Assembly (NCBI GenBank): GCA_029855935.1
Contig: JAGSHN010000005.1
Coordinates: forward strand, 62,001-126,000
Origin: Candidatus Thorarchaeota archaeon
GTDB taxonomy: Archaea > Asgardarchaeota > Thorarchaeia > Thorarchaeales > Thorarchaeaceae
Direction: 5' to 3'
Length of the DNA: 64,000 nt
In this document: positions 9,042 to 17,834 of the stretch, one piece after another
How the letters are laid out: every line of letters begins with the position of its first letter
Numbering within the stretch: position 1 is the stretch's first letter
Translations under genes and position numbers: made by a program
Notes under the pieces: generated by a model
The model's input: only the letters and a program-made list of their open reading frames with translations
Database searches by the model: none
What the model was told of the DNA's origin: nothing

Positions 9042-9580
9042 TCAGGGCCGTAGCCGAGCTTGCGTTTCAGCTCTGGGTCTATCTTTTCAAAGACGATCTT
9101 GCACGGCGTCGGAAACTTTGGAGCGGCCTTCTTCAGTGCCTCTCGCGCCACCGCGATGTGTTCGCGATTCACACGGATTGTTATCAGCGGCTGACCGGGC
9201 CGGACACGCGCTGCAGAACCGATGACCTTGCCAAAGGCCTTCCGCATTCCGTCCTGCACGCGGTCTGCTCCCGCGCCGGAGATCATCTTGTTCTCCCGCA
9301 GATAGTGGTATGGTTTCACGCGGATACGAAGATGGTAGTTCTTCCTCGTGGCACGGCGAGTCATATGACGGTTTGATGCGACACGTGCCGCCTCAAGAGC
9401 CTGATGACGAATCTGACATCTCTCAAGGGCAATCAGAGACAGTGTGACCTCGAAGTCGCCAGAGGTGTTGCCCATATCAAAGCTCACAATTCGACTGGCG
9501 GGTCTTCTGTGGATGTACTCTTTTCGTACGAATGGAGGTCTGTCACAGAGCCTGTAACAATGACCAGGTCGTTTTCCCAT
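9038..9580 (-). CDS. rpl10e: Large-subunit ribosomal protein L10e (uL16 family)
   Basis: Ribosomal protein near the peptidyl-transferase centre and the tRNA path. It has 180 residues from ATG 9580 (MGKRPGHCYR, matching the family start). A GTG three codons upstream is less likely because GGTGG lies just upstream of the ATG. RRATRKNYHLRIRVKPYH and the RENKMISGAGADRVQDGMR loop are diagnostic. A TATA-like box at 9651-9660 precedes it. Confidence 0.96.
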   Translation of the reverse strand: MGKRPGHCYRLCDRPPFVRKEYIHRRPASRIVSFDMGNTSGDFEVTLSLIALERCQIRHQALEAARVASNRHMTRRATRKNYHLRIRVKPYHYLRENKMISGAGADRVQDGMRKAFGKVIGSAARVRPGQPLITIRVNREHIAVAREALKKAAPKFPTPCKIVFEKIDPELKRKLGYGPD

Positions 9581-9650
9581 ATCTGCCACCTAGTTTAGAT
9601 GATGGTATCAGGCCTTGAGCGGCTGAAGTCAGAGTCACGCTCTGAGGACC

Positions 9651-9660
9651 GAATAAAAGG
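9651..9660 (-). promoter_or_regulatory. TATA-like box for rpl10e
   Basis: The minus strand reads CCTTTTATTC, about 70 bases before the L10e ATG, which leaves a leader of about 45 bases with an SD match. Confidence 0.35.
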
Positions 9661-9737
9661 ATTATGGCGTGGACCGAGAACCTGCGACGATTCTCTATGC
9701 GTCCGGCCGGACCCAGCGGTGCTCAGAAACCAGTAGT

Positions 9738-10670
9738 TCAGCTGCTGATCGAGGCCATGATGAGGATCGGGAATATTATGGTGGCGTCACCAATCACGGT
9801 TTCAAAGTTCGAGTCCTCACGTATCTTCTGCCAAGAGATTCCCTCGGCCAGTGGTGCACCACTCAGACTACCGCCCTCGGGACGGTCCAGTGTTATCTGC
9901 ACAGCGAGGTCCAGACCGCCACGGAGGATGGTGCTTCCCATCGTGAAATGCTTTGAAAGACCACCACCCAGAATGATGGCCCCTGTACGTTTGGCAGACC
10001 GCACCATCTCTGCGAGGATACGGAGGTCCTTGACGAAGTCCAGTGAGATGGAGGTCATAGTGCTGTAGGTGAACAGATGAAACCCGAGCATAGAGTCCAT
10101 CAGGCCGGGAGAGAAAATGGGGACACCGCAAACAGCTGATTGGTACACGAATGAGGTGGGGTCATTGAGTGTCAGACCCAGATCCCGCAGGAACTCACTG
10201 GGCGACATCCCGTTGTTTCGTTGTTGGATGGTGAGTCCGTCTAGAAACTCATAGACCTTCTTCTCGAGAGTTTCAAAGTCTTTCTCGCGCACGGAGATAT
10301 CGCCGATGCGTCCCATCCCCGAATGACGAAGTGATACGTCTGTGCTCTCGTGCGTGACTCTGTAATGCGCCCCTCCGAACGCCTCGATCAGATCGTGTAC
10401 AACGTTGGCACCGCTTGTGACTATCACGTCCACATAGTGTCTCTCAACAAGATAGCTGACGATTCGACGAAGGCCTCCGGGAATCAGAGGGCCCGACATC
10501 GCCAGATACGTGAGGCAGTCTTCATCCTCAAACATCTGTCGAATAATAGATACTGCCCGACCCAGCCTACCGGCACCGAGAACGCCCACCGCACGAAAGG
10601 CCTCTCCAAGATCCCCCAGGGAAGAGATCTCTGCGGGGTCGATATGATGGACTCTGTGCAAGAAACACAC
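9738..10670 (-). CDS. dys: Deoxyhypusine synthase
   Basis: Transfers the aminobutyl group of spermidine to a lysine of translation factor aIF5A in an NAD-dependent reaction, the first step to hypusine. It has 310 residues with VIVTSGANVVHDLIEA, SSDG-type segments in the middle (FSPGLMDSMLGFHL), GAIILGGGLSKHF and the active-site region SWQKIREDSNFETVIGDATI, whose lysine in WQKI matches the catalytic lysine. GTG 10670 is the only plausible start in this frame (a stop lies eight codons upstream). A TATA-like box about 25 bases before it predicts a leaderless transcript. Confidence 0.95.
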   Translation of the reverse strand: MCFLHRVHHIDPAEISSLGDLGEAFRAVGVLGAGRLGRAVSIIRQMFEDEDCLTYLAMSGPLIPGGLRRIVSYLVERHYVDVIVTSGANVVHDLIEAFGGAHYRVTHESTDVSLRHSGMGRIGDISVREKDFETLEKKVYEFLDGLTIQQRNNGMSPSEFLRDLGLTLNDPTSFVYQSAVCGVPIFSPGLMDSMLGFHLFTYSTMTSISLDFVKDLRILAEMVRSAKRTGAIILGGGLSKHFTMGSTILRGGLDLAVQITLDRPEGGSLSGAPLAEGISWQKIREDSNFETVIGDATIIFPILIMASISS

Positions 10671-10691
10671 CCAGCTGTTGACCTGAGTGAC

Positions 10692-10701
10692 TCAATAAAA
10701 G
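10692..10701 (-). promoter_or_regulatory. TATA-like box for dys
   Basis: The minus strand reads TTTTATTGAG, centred 26 bases before the GTG start codon at 10670. This supports both the start and a leaderless mRNA. Confidence 0.45.
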
Positions 10702-10908
10702 AGATTCGTAGCACAGAAGAATAAGGAGCGCGAGAGCAGGTCAGTTCCGGGAGGGCTCGACCGTGTCTCGCGCGGTTGGGTCAAGTCAGACGTGATTGAG
10801 CATGTCAGGCGCGAGTAGAAATGTTGCGGCGGCTGCCTGTACATCTAGACGGACTCGTATGGCCCGGAGAGAGATGACCGAAAGTATCTGTGCGAACATG
10901 TAGCAAGT

Positions 10909-10916
10909 CTTAAATG
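10909..10916 (+). promoter_or_regulatory. TATA-like box for rpl35ae
   Basis: CTTAAATG lies about 50 bases before the ATG at 10962, with a GAGG Shine-Dalgarno match at 10950-10953 in between. The rest of the 290-base gap (10671-10961) shows no ORF or RNA that I recognise. Confidence 0.4.
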
Positions 10917-10961
10917 TGGACCAGAAGGCGTGAACGAGAGTCCAACCGTGAGGAATTCGGA

Positions 10962-11246
10962 ATGTCCGAGAATGGTATCCTGAAAGGCCGTCGAGGTGTT
11001 GTGACGAGCTACCGCAGGGGAAAGCATCTCATTCACCCCAATCAGGTGCTACTCCAGTTCGATGGGATTGATACTAGGGCGCAGGCGGCCACGCTCTCAG
11101 GGCGCAAGGTAAAGTGGGTCTCTGAGAACGGCCGGGAGTTCTTGGGAAAGATATTGGGACCCCACGGCAATAGCGGAGTGGTACGTGCCAAGTTCAGAAC
11201 AAATCTGCCCGGCCAAGCAATCGGCACTCCTGTCTACCTGTTGTGA
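10962..11246 (+). CDS. rpl35ae: Ribosomal protein L35Ae (eL33)
   Basis: Large-subunit ribosomal protein shared by eukaryotes and some archaea. It has 94 residues from ATG 10962, with GVVTSYRRG, HPNQVLLQFDGID, LSGRKVKW, GKILGPHGNSGVVRAKF and LPGQAIGTPVYLL all matching the family. A GTG 16 codons upstream gives a charged extension unlike the family; the GAGG nine bases before the ATG favours the short form. It is monocistronic, with no gene close on either side in the same direction. Confidence 0.93.
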   Translation: MSENGILKGRRGVVTSYRRGKHLIHPNQVLLQFDGIDTRAQAATLSGRKVKWVSENGREFLGKILGPHGNSGVVRAKFRTNLPGQAIGTPVYLL

Positions 11247-11418
11247 ACGCTATGTCGATGCCGTACCAAGTTTTATGAGGATTGCCGAGAGCAGTTGATG
11301 CGGCTCCAATGATGCAAAAGGCTATCCGAGGGCAAGAGCCCGACGACGAATCATAGTTAGGCTGAGGAGCCAATTCTTCAACAAATGCCGCCCATATTGC
11401 CTTGGAACGTGAGATCAA

Positions 11419-12000
11419 TTGCTGGAGTGGACGATCTACTTCTCTCTGTACTGGTTGGCTGGCTTCTCACTTAAGATTGGGGATGAAATGCTGGATACTC
11501 TCCATAGAGCACGGATGTCGCTGATCCCCCTATCACTTGCCGGACTGACATTCGGAGTACTGATGTCCACCTCACAGTGGGACCTAGTTCTTCTGTGTGC
11601 AATCATCATAGGAGTGGTCGTTTCAGGAAAGATGAACAGAGTGCAGTTTATAGTAGGTCCTGTGGTGATTGGGATCGTTCTACTCATCTTCGGACTGCCC
11701 GAGATCACTGATGCCTATGTTCTGGTCTTCATACTTGTCGCCCTGCTCCTCGCGGCCGCGGCAGACGAGATGGGGAACGACTGGGCTGACAAGAAACGCG
11801 AGGCAGGTATCTTGGTCCGCTTCTTCAGATACAGATTCGGACTCAAGCTCTGCGTTCTCGTGATAGCAATAGGAGTACCATCATTCCTTCCAGCAGCACT
11901 GGGGCTATGGCTCTTGGATGTGGGCTATGAGATTGCAGCTGCGACTATGAACCGCTCGTCACAACATGCTCAAAGGCCAGACTACAGCATACATCAATAA
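11419..12000 (+). CDS. Unrecognised integral membrane protein
   Basis: 193 residues with about five hydrophobic helices (near 3-20, 34-52, 56-70, 78-95, 99-115) and another around 142-170. The loop DEMGNDWADKKREAG between helices is acidic and then basic. It starts at TTG 11419 and no ATG upstream fits. I do not recognise the family; a distant likeness in size to CDP-archaeol synthase is not backed by its motifs. The last 56 bases overlap the end of the convergent radical SAM gene. Confidence 0.65.
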   Translation: MLEWTIYFSLYWLAGFSLKIGDEMLDTLHRARMSLIPLSLAGLTFGVLMSTSQWDLVLLCAIIIGVVVSGKMNRVQFIVGPVVIGIVLLIFGLPEITDAYVLVFILVALLLAAAADEMGNDWADKKREAGILVRFFRYRFGLKLCVLVIAIGVPSFLPAALGLWLLDVGYEIAAATMNRSSQHAQRPDYSIHQ

Positions 12001-12967
12001 ACACGGGGCGAAGACCCAATGATCTCGCAGTCTCGACACCTGCTTCACTGGCGTAGGCTATGCCATTGACACCAGCCCGGACCGCGTACTCATCAGTGGC
12101 CCTCTTGTGGACACCAAGAGGACGAGCACATCCTAAGAGGACCGGGATAGAGGGGAAGCCCAGCCGAGCGGCCAGTATGACGCGTCCCACGCTCTCCGGC
12201 GGCGGAGGTGACAGTCCCTCCATGGGAGTATGACGCAGAGGACTCAGAACAATTATGACAACTGCCGCGGGAGAGAACTCTCCGACCAAGCTCAGGGCCT
12301 CAATCTCCCCACGGAGCCGCCCAAAATAGAGACCAACCATGATGTGTGGAACGACGCGAACGTCAGAGCTTCTTAGAAGCGTCAACGACTCACGGACTAT
12401 CGCTGCGCCATTCTCAAGATGATAGACCTCTCTTGCGACAACATCGTCGGCGATAACATCCATCATCGCAGCATCAACGCCAACGTCGGCGAGCATCTCG
12501 GCGGTCGGCGCATCGACGAGCCCGGTATGTACAACGACTGTCAAATCGAGGTCTTCCTTGACAGTACGAATGGCATCTCTGTATCGGAGGAGTGGGACGT
12601 GACCCTGAAGATCCGATCCGCCACTGATGAGTAGGCCCACTCCGCCGTGTTCGCTGACCTCACGAGCCCGTTGAACGAGCTGCTCTGGACTCAGTGCGGG
12701 CTCCATCCCCTTCAGCAGCTGTCCCTTGCAATGCTCGCACTGAAGCGCACACGCTTGGCCGGTTACGCTGAGAGAGATGAAGTTGTGTCGGTTCGATTGG
12801 GAATGGGATGGAATGGAATGCGGATAGGATGTGGGTCCATAACAGAACAGCTCGCGACCAAATCGGTTAGTCCGCAGACGAAGGCCCTCTCTCAGACGGG
12901 CCTCAAACTCGGCAGACGGCACAGCAAGGAGGCTGCGCCCATCACTGAGCAGGTCGAAATCTACCAT
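11945..12967 (-). CDS. Radical SAM protein (biotin synthase-like)
   Basis: A 340-residue radical SAM enzyme. The cluster motif is CALQCEHC (CxxxCxxC) after SVTGQA, followed by LLISGGSDLQGH, which binds S-adenosylmethionine in this fold. It resembles the archaeal 'biotin synthase-like' family; some of these act as two-part lipoyl synthases (LipS1/LipS2), but I cannot assign a substrate. ATG 12967 is chosen; the open frame continues upstream across the divergent promoter region but that part looks non-coding. It is divergent from the acyl-CoA synthetase genes. Confidence 0.85.
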   Translation of the reverse strand: MVDFDLLSDGRSLLAVPSAEFEARLREGLRLRTNRFGRELFCYGPTSYPHSIPSHSQSNRHNFISLSVTGQACALQCEHCKGQLLKGMEPALSPEQLVQRAREVSEHGGVGLLISGGSDLQGHVPLLRYRDAIRTVKEDLDLTVVVHTGLVDAPTAEMLADVGVDAAMMDVIADDVVAREVYHLENGAAIVRESLTLLRSSDVRVVPHIMVGLYFGRLRGEIEALSLVGEFSPAAVVIIVLSPLRHTPMEGLSPPPPESVGRVILAARLGFPSIPVLLGCARPLGVHKRATDEYAVRAGVNGIAYASEAGVETARSLGLRPVFIDVCCSLAFEHVVTSGS

Positions 12968-13052
12968 TTCACAGTGGCACAGCCATGGCGGTGTTATAGA
13001 GTTGTCGTATCTTGCCAGATGAGAAGCTACAAGTACTAGATGGGGGAGGGCC

Positions 13053-14543
13053 GTGTTGAGGTCTAAGCAGACTATCGAGGTCTTCGCGAGGCGGATGGCG
13101 GTGAGCCAGAACACGAATGATGAGATTGACATCTTCTTCAGTGCCAAGAGTGTTGCAATATACGGAGCGTCGGCCACTCCGAACAGTGTCGGACAGGCTA
13201 TCGTACAGAACTTCATCAAGCCACAGTTCACGGGTAGGGTCTATGCTGTTAACCCGAAATACTCTCAAGTACTGGGAATACCATGTTATCCTTCTCTTCA
13301 GGATATTCCCGATGAGATTGATATGGTCGTGGTTGCCGTCCCAGCAAGAATCACGCCACGCGTCTTTGAGGACATTGCGGCAAAGGGTGTGAAGGCGGCA
13401 ATTGTCATATCGGGTGGATTCTCGGAAACCGGTCCCCGTGGTGCGGAACTTGAGGACCAGATAGTCAAGATTGCACGTGAGAACGGAATTCGTGTCATCG
13501 GACCCAACTGTGTTGGCGTCATCGACACAACGACCCACATTGACACCTTTTTCCTCCCTGAGTACAGATGTAGTAGGCCTCGAGCCAGCAATGTCGCTAA
13601 TATCTCGCTGGTCTCGCAGTCAGGAGCGTTTGCTGCGGCGATCGCCGACTGGACCGCCGAACTTGGAATTGGAATGTCCAAGATAATCAGCCTCGGTAAC
13701 AAGTGTGATGTGGATGATGACGACCTGCTCAGATATCTCGCCGCGGACGACTCCACACAGGTGATATGCTTCTACACGGAGGGCTATGACCCGGGGAAGG
13801 GTCGATCATTCTTCGACACAGCAAAGGAGGTGACACCGCACAAGCCAGTCATAGTCGTCAAGTCAGGCAGAGGAAAGAGGGCAAAGGAGGCGGCCAGCTC
13901 GCACACGGGATCACTTGCAGGCTCTGATCAGGTCGCGGGTGCAGCCTACAAACAGGCGGGCGTCATAAGGGCGGACAACTTCGAGCACATGTTCGATATG
14001 GCCAGGGCACTTGCAATGCAGCCACCAGCACGAGGTGATAGGGTTCTGATGGTAACGAACGGAGGGGGCCTAGGAGTGATGACCACAGATGCTCTTGAAG
14101 CGGAGGGACTCGCTATTCCGCACCCATCGCCCGAGCTTACCGAGAGGCTGCAGGAGAGGCTGCCGAGCTACTGTGCAATAGGCAATCCGATAGACGTTGT
14201 TGGTGACTCCGACTCATCAAGATACGACATAGTCTTCGAGGAGGCCCTCAAGAGCGGTGAATACGACATAGTTGTGGTCGGAATGCTTCTTCAGACCCCT
14301 ACCCTGGGGATGGACATAACCAATGTCATCGCGAACCATCAGCGTCAGTCAGGAGTCCCCTTCGTGGCAGTCGCAATGGGAGGCGCATTCACGAGTAAGG
14401 CAGGAGAGATTATGGAACTGATGGGGGTCCCAACATACGCAACTGGCGAGAAGGCTGCAGTGGCTGCAAAGGCGTTGGCTACGTATGGTGAGATCAAGTA
14501 TCGAGACAAGTTCAGGAGGACGTTGTTTCCTGATAACCCATAA
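13053..14543 (+). CDS. acdA: ADP-forming acetyl-CoA/acyl-CoA synthetase, alpha subunit
   Basis: Converts acyl-CoA, ADP and phosphate to acid, CoA and ATP, the main energy-conserving step of peptide and sugar fermentation in archaea. The 496 residues hold a CoA-binding Rossmann domain (VAIYGASATPNSVGQ), a succinyl-CoA-ligase-like domain (IGPNCVGVIDT, SLVSQSGAFAAA) and the segment EAASSHTGSLAGSD with the phosphorylated histidine. GTG 13053 with GGGAGGG ten bases upstream is the chosen start; ATG 13095 with GAGG is an alternative. The beta subunit follows 46 bases later. Confidence 0.95.
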   Translation: MLRSKQTIEVFARRMAVSQNTNDEIDIFFSAKSVAIYGASATPNSVGQAIVQNFIKPQFTGRVYAVNPKYSQVLGIPCYPSLQDIPDEIDMVVVAVPARITPRVFEDIAAKGVKAAIVISGGFSETGPRGAELEDQIVKIARENGIRVIGPNCVGVIDTTTHIDTFFLPEYRCSRPRASNVANISLVSQSGAFAAAIADWTAELGIGMSKIISLGNKCDVDDDDLLRYLAADDSTQVICFYTEGYDPGKGRSFFDTAKEVTPHKPVIVVKSGRGKRAKEAASSHTGSLAGSDQVAGAAYKQAGVIRADNFEHMFDMARALAMQPPARGDRVLMVTNGGGLGVMTTDALEAEGLAIPHPSPELTERLQERLPSYCAIGNPIDVVGDSDSSRYDIVFEEALKSGEYDIVVVGMLLQTPTLGMDITNVIANHQRQSGVPFVAVAMGGAFTSKAGEIMELMGVPTYATGEKAAVAAKALATYGEIKYRDKFRRTLFPDNP

Positions 14544-14589
14544 ATAGGACTTGAATTCAGACGGTAAGTGAAAGAGAGGTCTGCGAGCA

Positions 14590-15309
14590 ATGAAGATTGC
14601 CAAGAAGATATTCGAAACCGCACGAAGCGAGAACAGGAGTTTTGTCTTGGAGAATGAGGCCAAGGAGATAATGAGGGCCTACGGCATTCCGGTGCCCCCA
14701 TTTGACACAGCAACCACTGCAGATGAGGCCGTTGAGAAGTCCAAAGAGATTGGATTTCCAGTCGTGTTGAAAATACTGTCGAAAGACATTCTTCACAAGT
14801 CGGATGCAGGAGGGGTCAAGGTAAATCTACGGACAGAGGATGAGGTCAGAGAAGCGTTTCAAACAATAATGGAGAATGCGAGGAAGTATGGCGAGGAGCA
14901 CGGTATTGATGTCGATCTGAGTAGAGGCGTGTTCGTTTCCAAGTTCGCAGACGAGGGCACTGAGGTCATCATCGGTGTCACACGCGACCCTCAGTTTGGT
15001 CACGCAATCATGTTTGGCCTTGGCGGCATATTTGTAGAAGTTCTCAAGGATGTGACCTTTAGGCTCATTCCTCTGACTGAGAGTGATGCCAGAGAGATGA
15101 TTAGAGAGATAAAGGCCGCAAAGATACTCGACGGGATAAGGGGACAGCCTCCACGAGACACCGACGCCCTTGTCAAGGTGATTCTTGCCGTGTCAAAAAT
15201 GGTAGAGGAGAACCCAGAGATTCGGGAGCTGGACTGCAATCCCACTTTCGTCTATGAGAAGGGCAATGGAGCGCTTGTGGTCGATGCACGAATCCTAATT
15301 GATGTGTAG
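14590..15309 (+). CDS. acdB: ADP-forming acetyl-CoA/acyl-CoA synthetase, beta subunit
   Basis: ATP-grasp partner of the alpha subunit, binding ADP and carrying phosphate from the alpha histidine to ADP. It has 239 residues, normal length. EAKEIMRAYGIPVPP, FPVVLKILSKDILHKSDAGGVKV, GHAIMFGLGGIFVEVLKDVTFR and ELDCNPTFVY are typical. It is in one operon with acdA. Its last 15 bases overlap the end of the convergent orphan gene. Confidence 0.95.
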   Translation: MKIAKKIFETARSENRSFVLENEAKEIMRAYGIPVPPFDTATTADEAVEKSKEIGFPVVLKILSKDILHKSDAGGVKVNLRTEDEVREAFQTIMENARKYGEEHGIDVDLSRGVFVSKFADEGTEVIIGVTRDPQFGHAIMFGLGGIFVEVLKDVTFRLIPLTESDAREMIREIKAAKILDGIRGQPPRDTDALVKVILAVSKMVEENPEIRELDCNPTFVYEKGNGALVVDARILIDV

Positions 15310-16506
15310 TCCTCCAGCCTGTGCGTTGTACTGACGGAACATGTTTCCCAAGAGAACAAGGGCTCGCTTGATGTCCGTATCCCCGATACGACCAGCATCG
15401 GTAGTGCCAATCGCGAGAAAGAGGATCAGTGACACGAGACGTGGAACTAGCCGGGGATTATGGAGGAGGAACTCCCGCCCTTGCGACTCTGCAACCAGGC
15501 TCTCAATCCGCTGACCGAGTAGGTCTAGGCGCTCAACCGTCGAGGATTCCCGAGGCAGACGAACAAGACACTGTTCCACAAGACGGTCGTCACCGAACAT
15601 CTCCGTCTTGATACCGGCAGACTCCAGAACCGACATTGCCTCGGCCATCATAGACTCATATTCATCGGCCTCCACACGATCAATACCAGCCATTGCTGAC
15701 CGCAGTTGGACAAGAAGTCGGAACGAGTTTGTCAGGACCATTCGGATGGACCGTAGAGAGCGGCCTCTCACCGTGGGGGTCTTTGTGGATTCGAGAACAG
15801 CTGCACGGGACGACTCCAGCTTTCGTTCAAACCCCGGGGAGAGTGTCACAGATGCAATCCTAGGCAAGACTGGACTACGGCAGACTTGTCGTAGCGCACC
15901 GAGCGAGAGAAAGTCATCGGTAGGCGTGTAGAACAGCAGTATTCTCATTGTGTCGTATGCGATCTCAAAGTCGGCCTCCTCCGTCACTGAGCGGCCATGC
16001 CCGTGACACGAGAACGCACTGAGCAGGGCCCACGAGGAGAGAATCTCATCACGCAGTCTCTCACAGTTGCCCCGCTCACAGATATCATGTTCAGACAGGA
16101 ACGAGTGAATTCGTTCGGCGGCACTGTCTATTCTAGAGAGGGTTGGACCCGAGAAACGGACGGTCGAAGCCTCCCTGATGGACTCGCGGGGGTCGTACGA
16201 GGGCGGACGAATGATGAATCCGGGCTGCTCACGCGTCATCATCCACCATCGTGAGGTTGAGGAGAAGTAGTCAAGCGTGTCTACACTGGCCGTGAGTGAT
16301 GTGGAATCGGCATTGGACTGTGAACGAAGATAGGAAACAAGCCGGCAGATTAGCATCATGAACCTTGAGAGATGTGACGACATCTTGTCGCCAGCAAACT
16401 GAATGTCGGAGAACTTGTCTGTTATGAGGCTCATTCTAGAGGTGACATGGTCATCGATGAGTATGGAGATGATACCCCGGTATACCTCTAGAGGTGTCCT
16501 TGCCAA
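15295..16506 (-). CDS. Unrecognised 403-residue soluble protein
   Basis: A long, unbroken, mostly alpha-helical protein with no motif, signal peptide or membrane segment that I recognise. It is serine- and arginine-rich. It starts at TTG 16506, just after an in-frame stop; no better start is available. It lies 94 bases after the cis-prenyltransferase on the same strand and may be the last gene of the GTPase/Roadblock/UppS run. A role with those genes is only suggested by position. Confidence 0.65.
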   Translation of the reverse strand: MARTPLEVYRGIISILIDDHVTSRMSLITDKFSDIQFAGDKMSSHLSRFMMLICRLVSYLRSQSNADSTSLTASVDTLDYFSSTSRWWMMTREQPGFIIRPPSYDPRESIREASTVRFSGPTLSRIDSAAERIHSFLSEHDICERGNCERLRDEILSSWALLSAFSCHGHGRSVTEEADFEIAYDTMRILLFYTPTDDFLSLGALRQVCRSPVLPRIASVTLSPGFERKLESSRAAVLESTKTPTVRGRSLRSIRMVLTNSFRLLVQLRSAMAGIDRVEADEYESMMAEAMSVLESAGIKTEMFGDDRLVEQCLVRLPRESSTVERLDLLGQRIESLVAESQGREFLLHNPRLVPRLVSLILFLAIGTTDAGRIGDTDIKRALVLLGNMFRQYNAQAGGLHIN

Positions 16507-16600
16507 ACCTCATCGTCTCCTCCGACTGGAGCGGCGCGCCTGTTCTGTGGGAGTTGTCCGACAGAAACCACATATAAAACACAGTGTCACTCGCCATATT

Positions 16601-17350
16601 CTACTGACCAAAGCGGCGAGAACGACGCTCGTATGATCTCAGGGCACGCCATATGTCAATTCGCCGAACAGCAGGCCAGTATATCTGAGCAAAGTACAGC
16701 TCGGAGTAGGCCGACTGCCACAGAAGGAACCCGGAGAGACGCTCCTCGCCGGATGTCCGAATTATCAAATCGGGATCGGGGAGACCGTGAGTGTAGAGAT
16801 GCTGCTCGATGACGGACTCGTCAATCCTTGAGGGATCCAGCTCACCTCTCTGTGCCTTCTCAGCAATTGCACGGACCGCATCCACGAGCTCCGCTCGTCC
16901 CGAGTACCCAATCGCGATGTTGAGAATATGGTCCGAGTAGTGGGCGGTCGCCTCTTCGGCCATCCGGATGGCCTCACGCACATCCTCAGGAAGGAGGTCG
17001 ACACGACCAATTGCATTAATCCTGACGCGATGTCTATGGACATCCGGGTTGCTGACGACCTCGTTGAACTTCTCCTTAGCAATCTCCATTATCTCACGGA
17101 CTTCCTGTTCGTTGCGGCGAAAATTCTCCATTGAAAACGTGTACAGCGTGCAGACCTTTACTCCCGCCTCCCATAGTATCCGCAATACCTCCATGACCTT
17201 CTGAGCACCCAGTCTGTGACCATACCACGGCGCGTCCAAGCCATGCTCTCTAGCGTACCGTCGGTTGCCATCCAGGATAATTCCGACATGCCGAGGGGCT
17301 CTGTCCTTGTTCAGCTGTCGATAGAGCACGTACTCGTAGAGGCGATACAT
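16601..17350 (-). CDS. uppS: Polyprenyl (undecaprenyl-type) diphosphate synthase
   Basis: Cis-prenyltransferase that extends farnesyl or geranylgeranyl diphosphate with isopentenyl diphosphate to make the lipid carrier for glycan transfer (dolichol type in archaea). Motifs in order are HVGIILDGNRRYAREHG, TLYTFSMENFRRNEQEV, YSGRAELVDAV and IIRTSGEERLSGFLLWQSAYSE, all typical. ATG 17350 gives 249 residues; a TTG six codons upstream is possible. It follows the small GTPase and a Roadblock gene on the same strand. A perfect palindrome at 17380-17395 lies in the leader. Confidence 0.95.
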   Translation of the reverse strand: MYRLYEYVLYRQLNKDRAPRHVGIILDGNRRYAREHGLDAPWYGHRLGAQKVMEVLRILWEAGVKVCTLYTFSMENFRRNEQEVREIMEIAKEKFNEVVSNPDVHRHRVRINAIGRVDLLPEDVREAIRMAEEATAHYSDHILNIAIGYSGRAELVDAVRAIAEKAQRGELDPSRIDESVIEQHLYTHGLPDPDLIIRTSGEERLSGFLLWQSAYSELYFAQIYWPAVRRIDIWRALRSYERRSRRFGQ

Positions 17351-17379
17351 AGGCCCAGTGAGATTCAATTGTGTGGCAC

Positions 17380-17395
17380 ACCCCTTGCAAGGGGT
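17380..17395. repeat. Perfect 16-base palindrome upstream of uppS
   Basis: ACCCCTTGCAAGGGGT is self-complementary. It lies between the Roadblock gene stop and the uppS start on the minus strand and could form a hairpin in the mRNA or bind a dimeric regulator. Confidence 0.5.
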
Positions 17396-17409
17396 CCCTC
17401 TCTAGACAA

Positions 17410-17445
17410 CCCCCTATTAGGATTGTGAATCATGAATAGAGGGGG
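17410..17445 (-). terminator. Imperfect inverted repeat after the Roadblock gene
   Basis: CCCCCTATT and AATAGAGGGGG pair with one bulged base around a 16-base loop, right at the 3' end of the Roadblock gene (stop at 17447-17449). It could attenuate read-through into uppS. Structure prediction only. Confidence 0.35.
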
Positions 17446-17446
17446 A

Positions 17447-17818
17447 CTATATCATCGTGGCAATCTTGCTTGCAGCCTGCTTCACGTCAATATGGACAAG
17501 CCCAATCTTGACGTTAGCAGTTGTGGAAACAGTCAGACACGCATTCAGACCAGCCTGTACGACAAGCACCCAGCCATCGGAACCCTTGACACTGACCTGC
17601 TCGAGCTCGCCCTTGCCCAGCTCGATAGCCGCCTTCTCGCCGAGCGTCAGCATAGCTGCTGTTATCGCCGCGAGCTTTGCCTCATCTACATCTGCGGGCA
17701 ACGCAGAAACGATTGGAAGCCCCTCGACGCTCACTATGGCACAGGCCTCAATCTCAGGGATATCCCCCTGAAGCTCATTGAGAATGCTTTCAAGAGTTTC
17801 GCCTCTAGACTCGCTCAT
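17447..17818 (-). CDS. Roadblock/LC7 domain protein (1 of 4)
   Basis: A 123-residue Roadblock/LC7 protein. Members of this family bind and regulate small GTPases (MglB for MglA in bacteria, Ragulator in eukaryotes). The fold pattern is EIEACAIVSVEGLPIVSALP, a central helix (AAITAAMLTLGEKAAIELG), then paired strands ending KIGLVHIDVKQAA. ATG 17818 with AGGTGA just upstream is preferred over GTG 17827. It lies 16 bases downstream of the MglA-like GTPase in the same operon, so the two very likely work as a GTPase/regulator pair (inference). Confidence 0.92.
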   Translation of the reverse strand: MSESRGETLESILNELQGDIPEIEACAIVSVEGLPIVSALPADVDEAKLAAITAAMLTLGEKAAIELGKGELEQVSVKGSDGWVLVVQAGLNACLTVSTTANVKIGLVHIDVKQAASKIATMI

Positions 17819-17834
17819 TCTGCTCACCTGGGTG

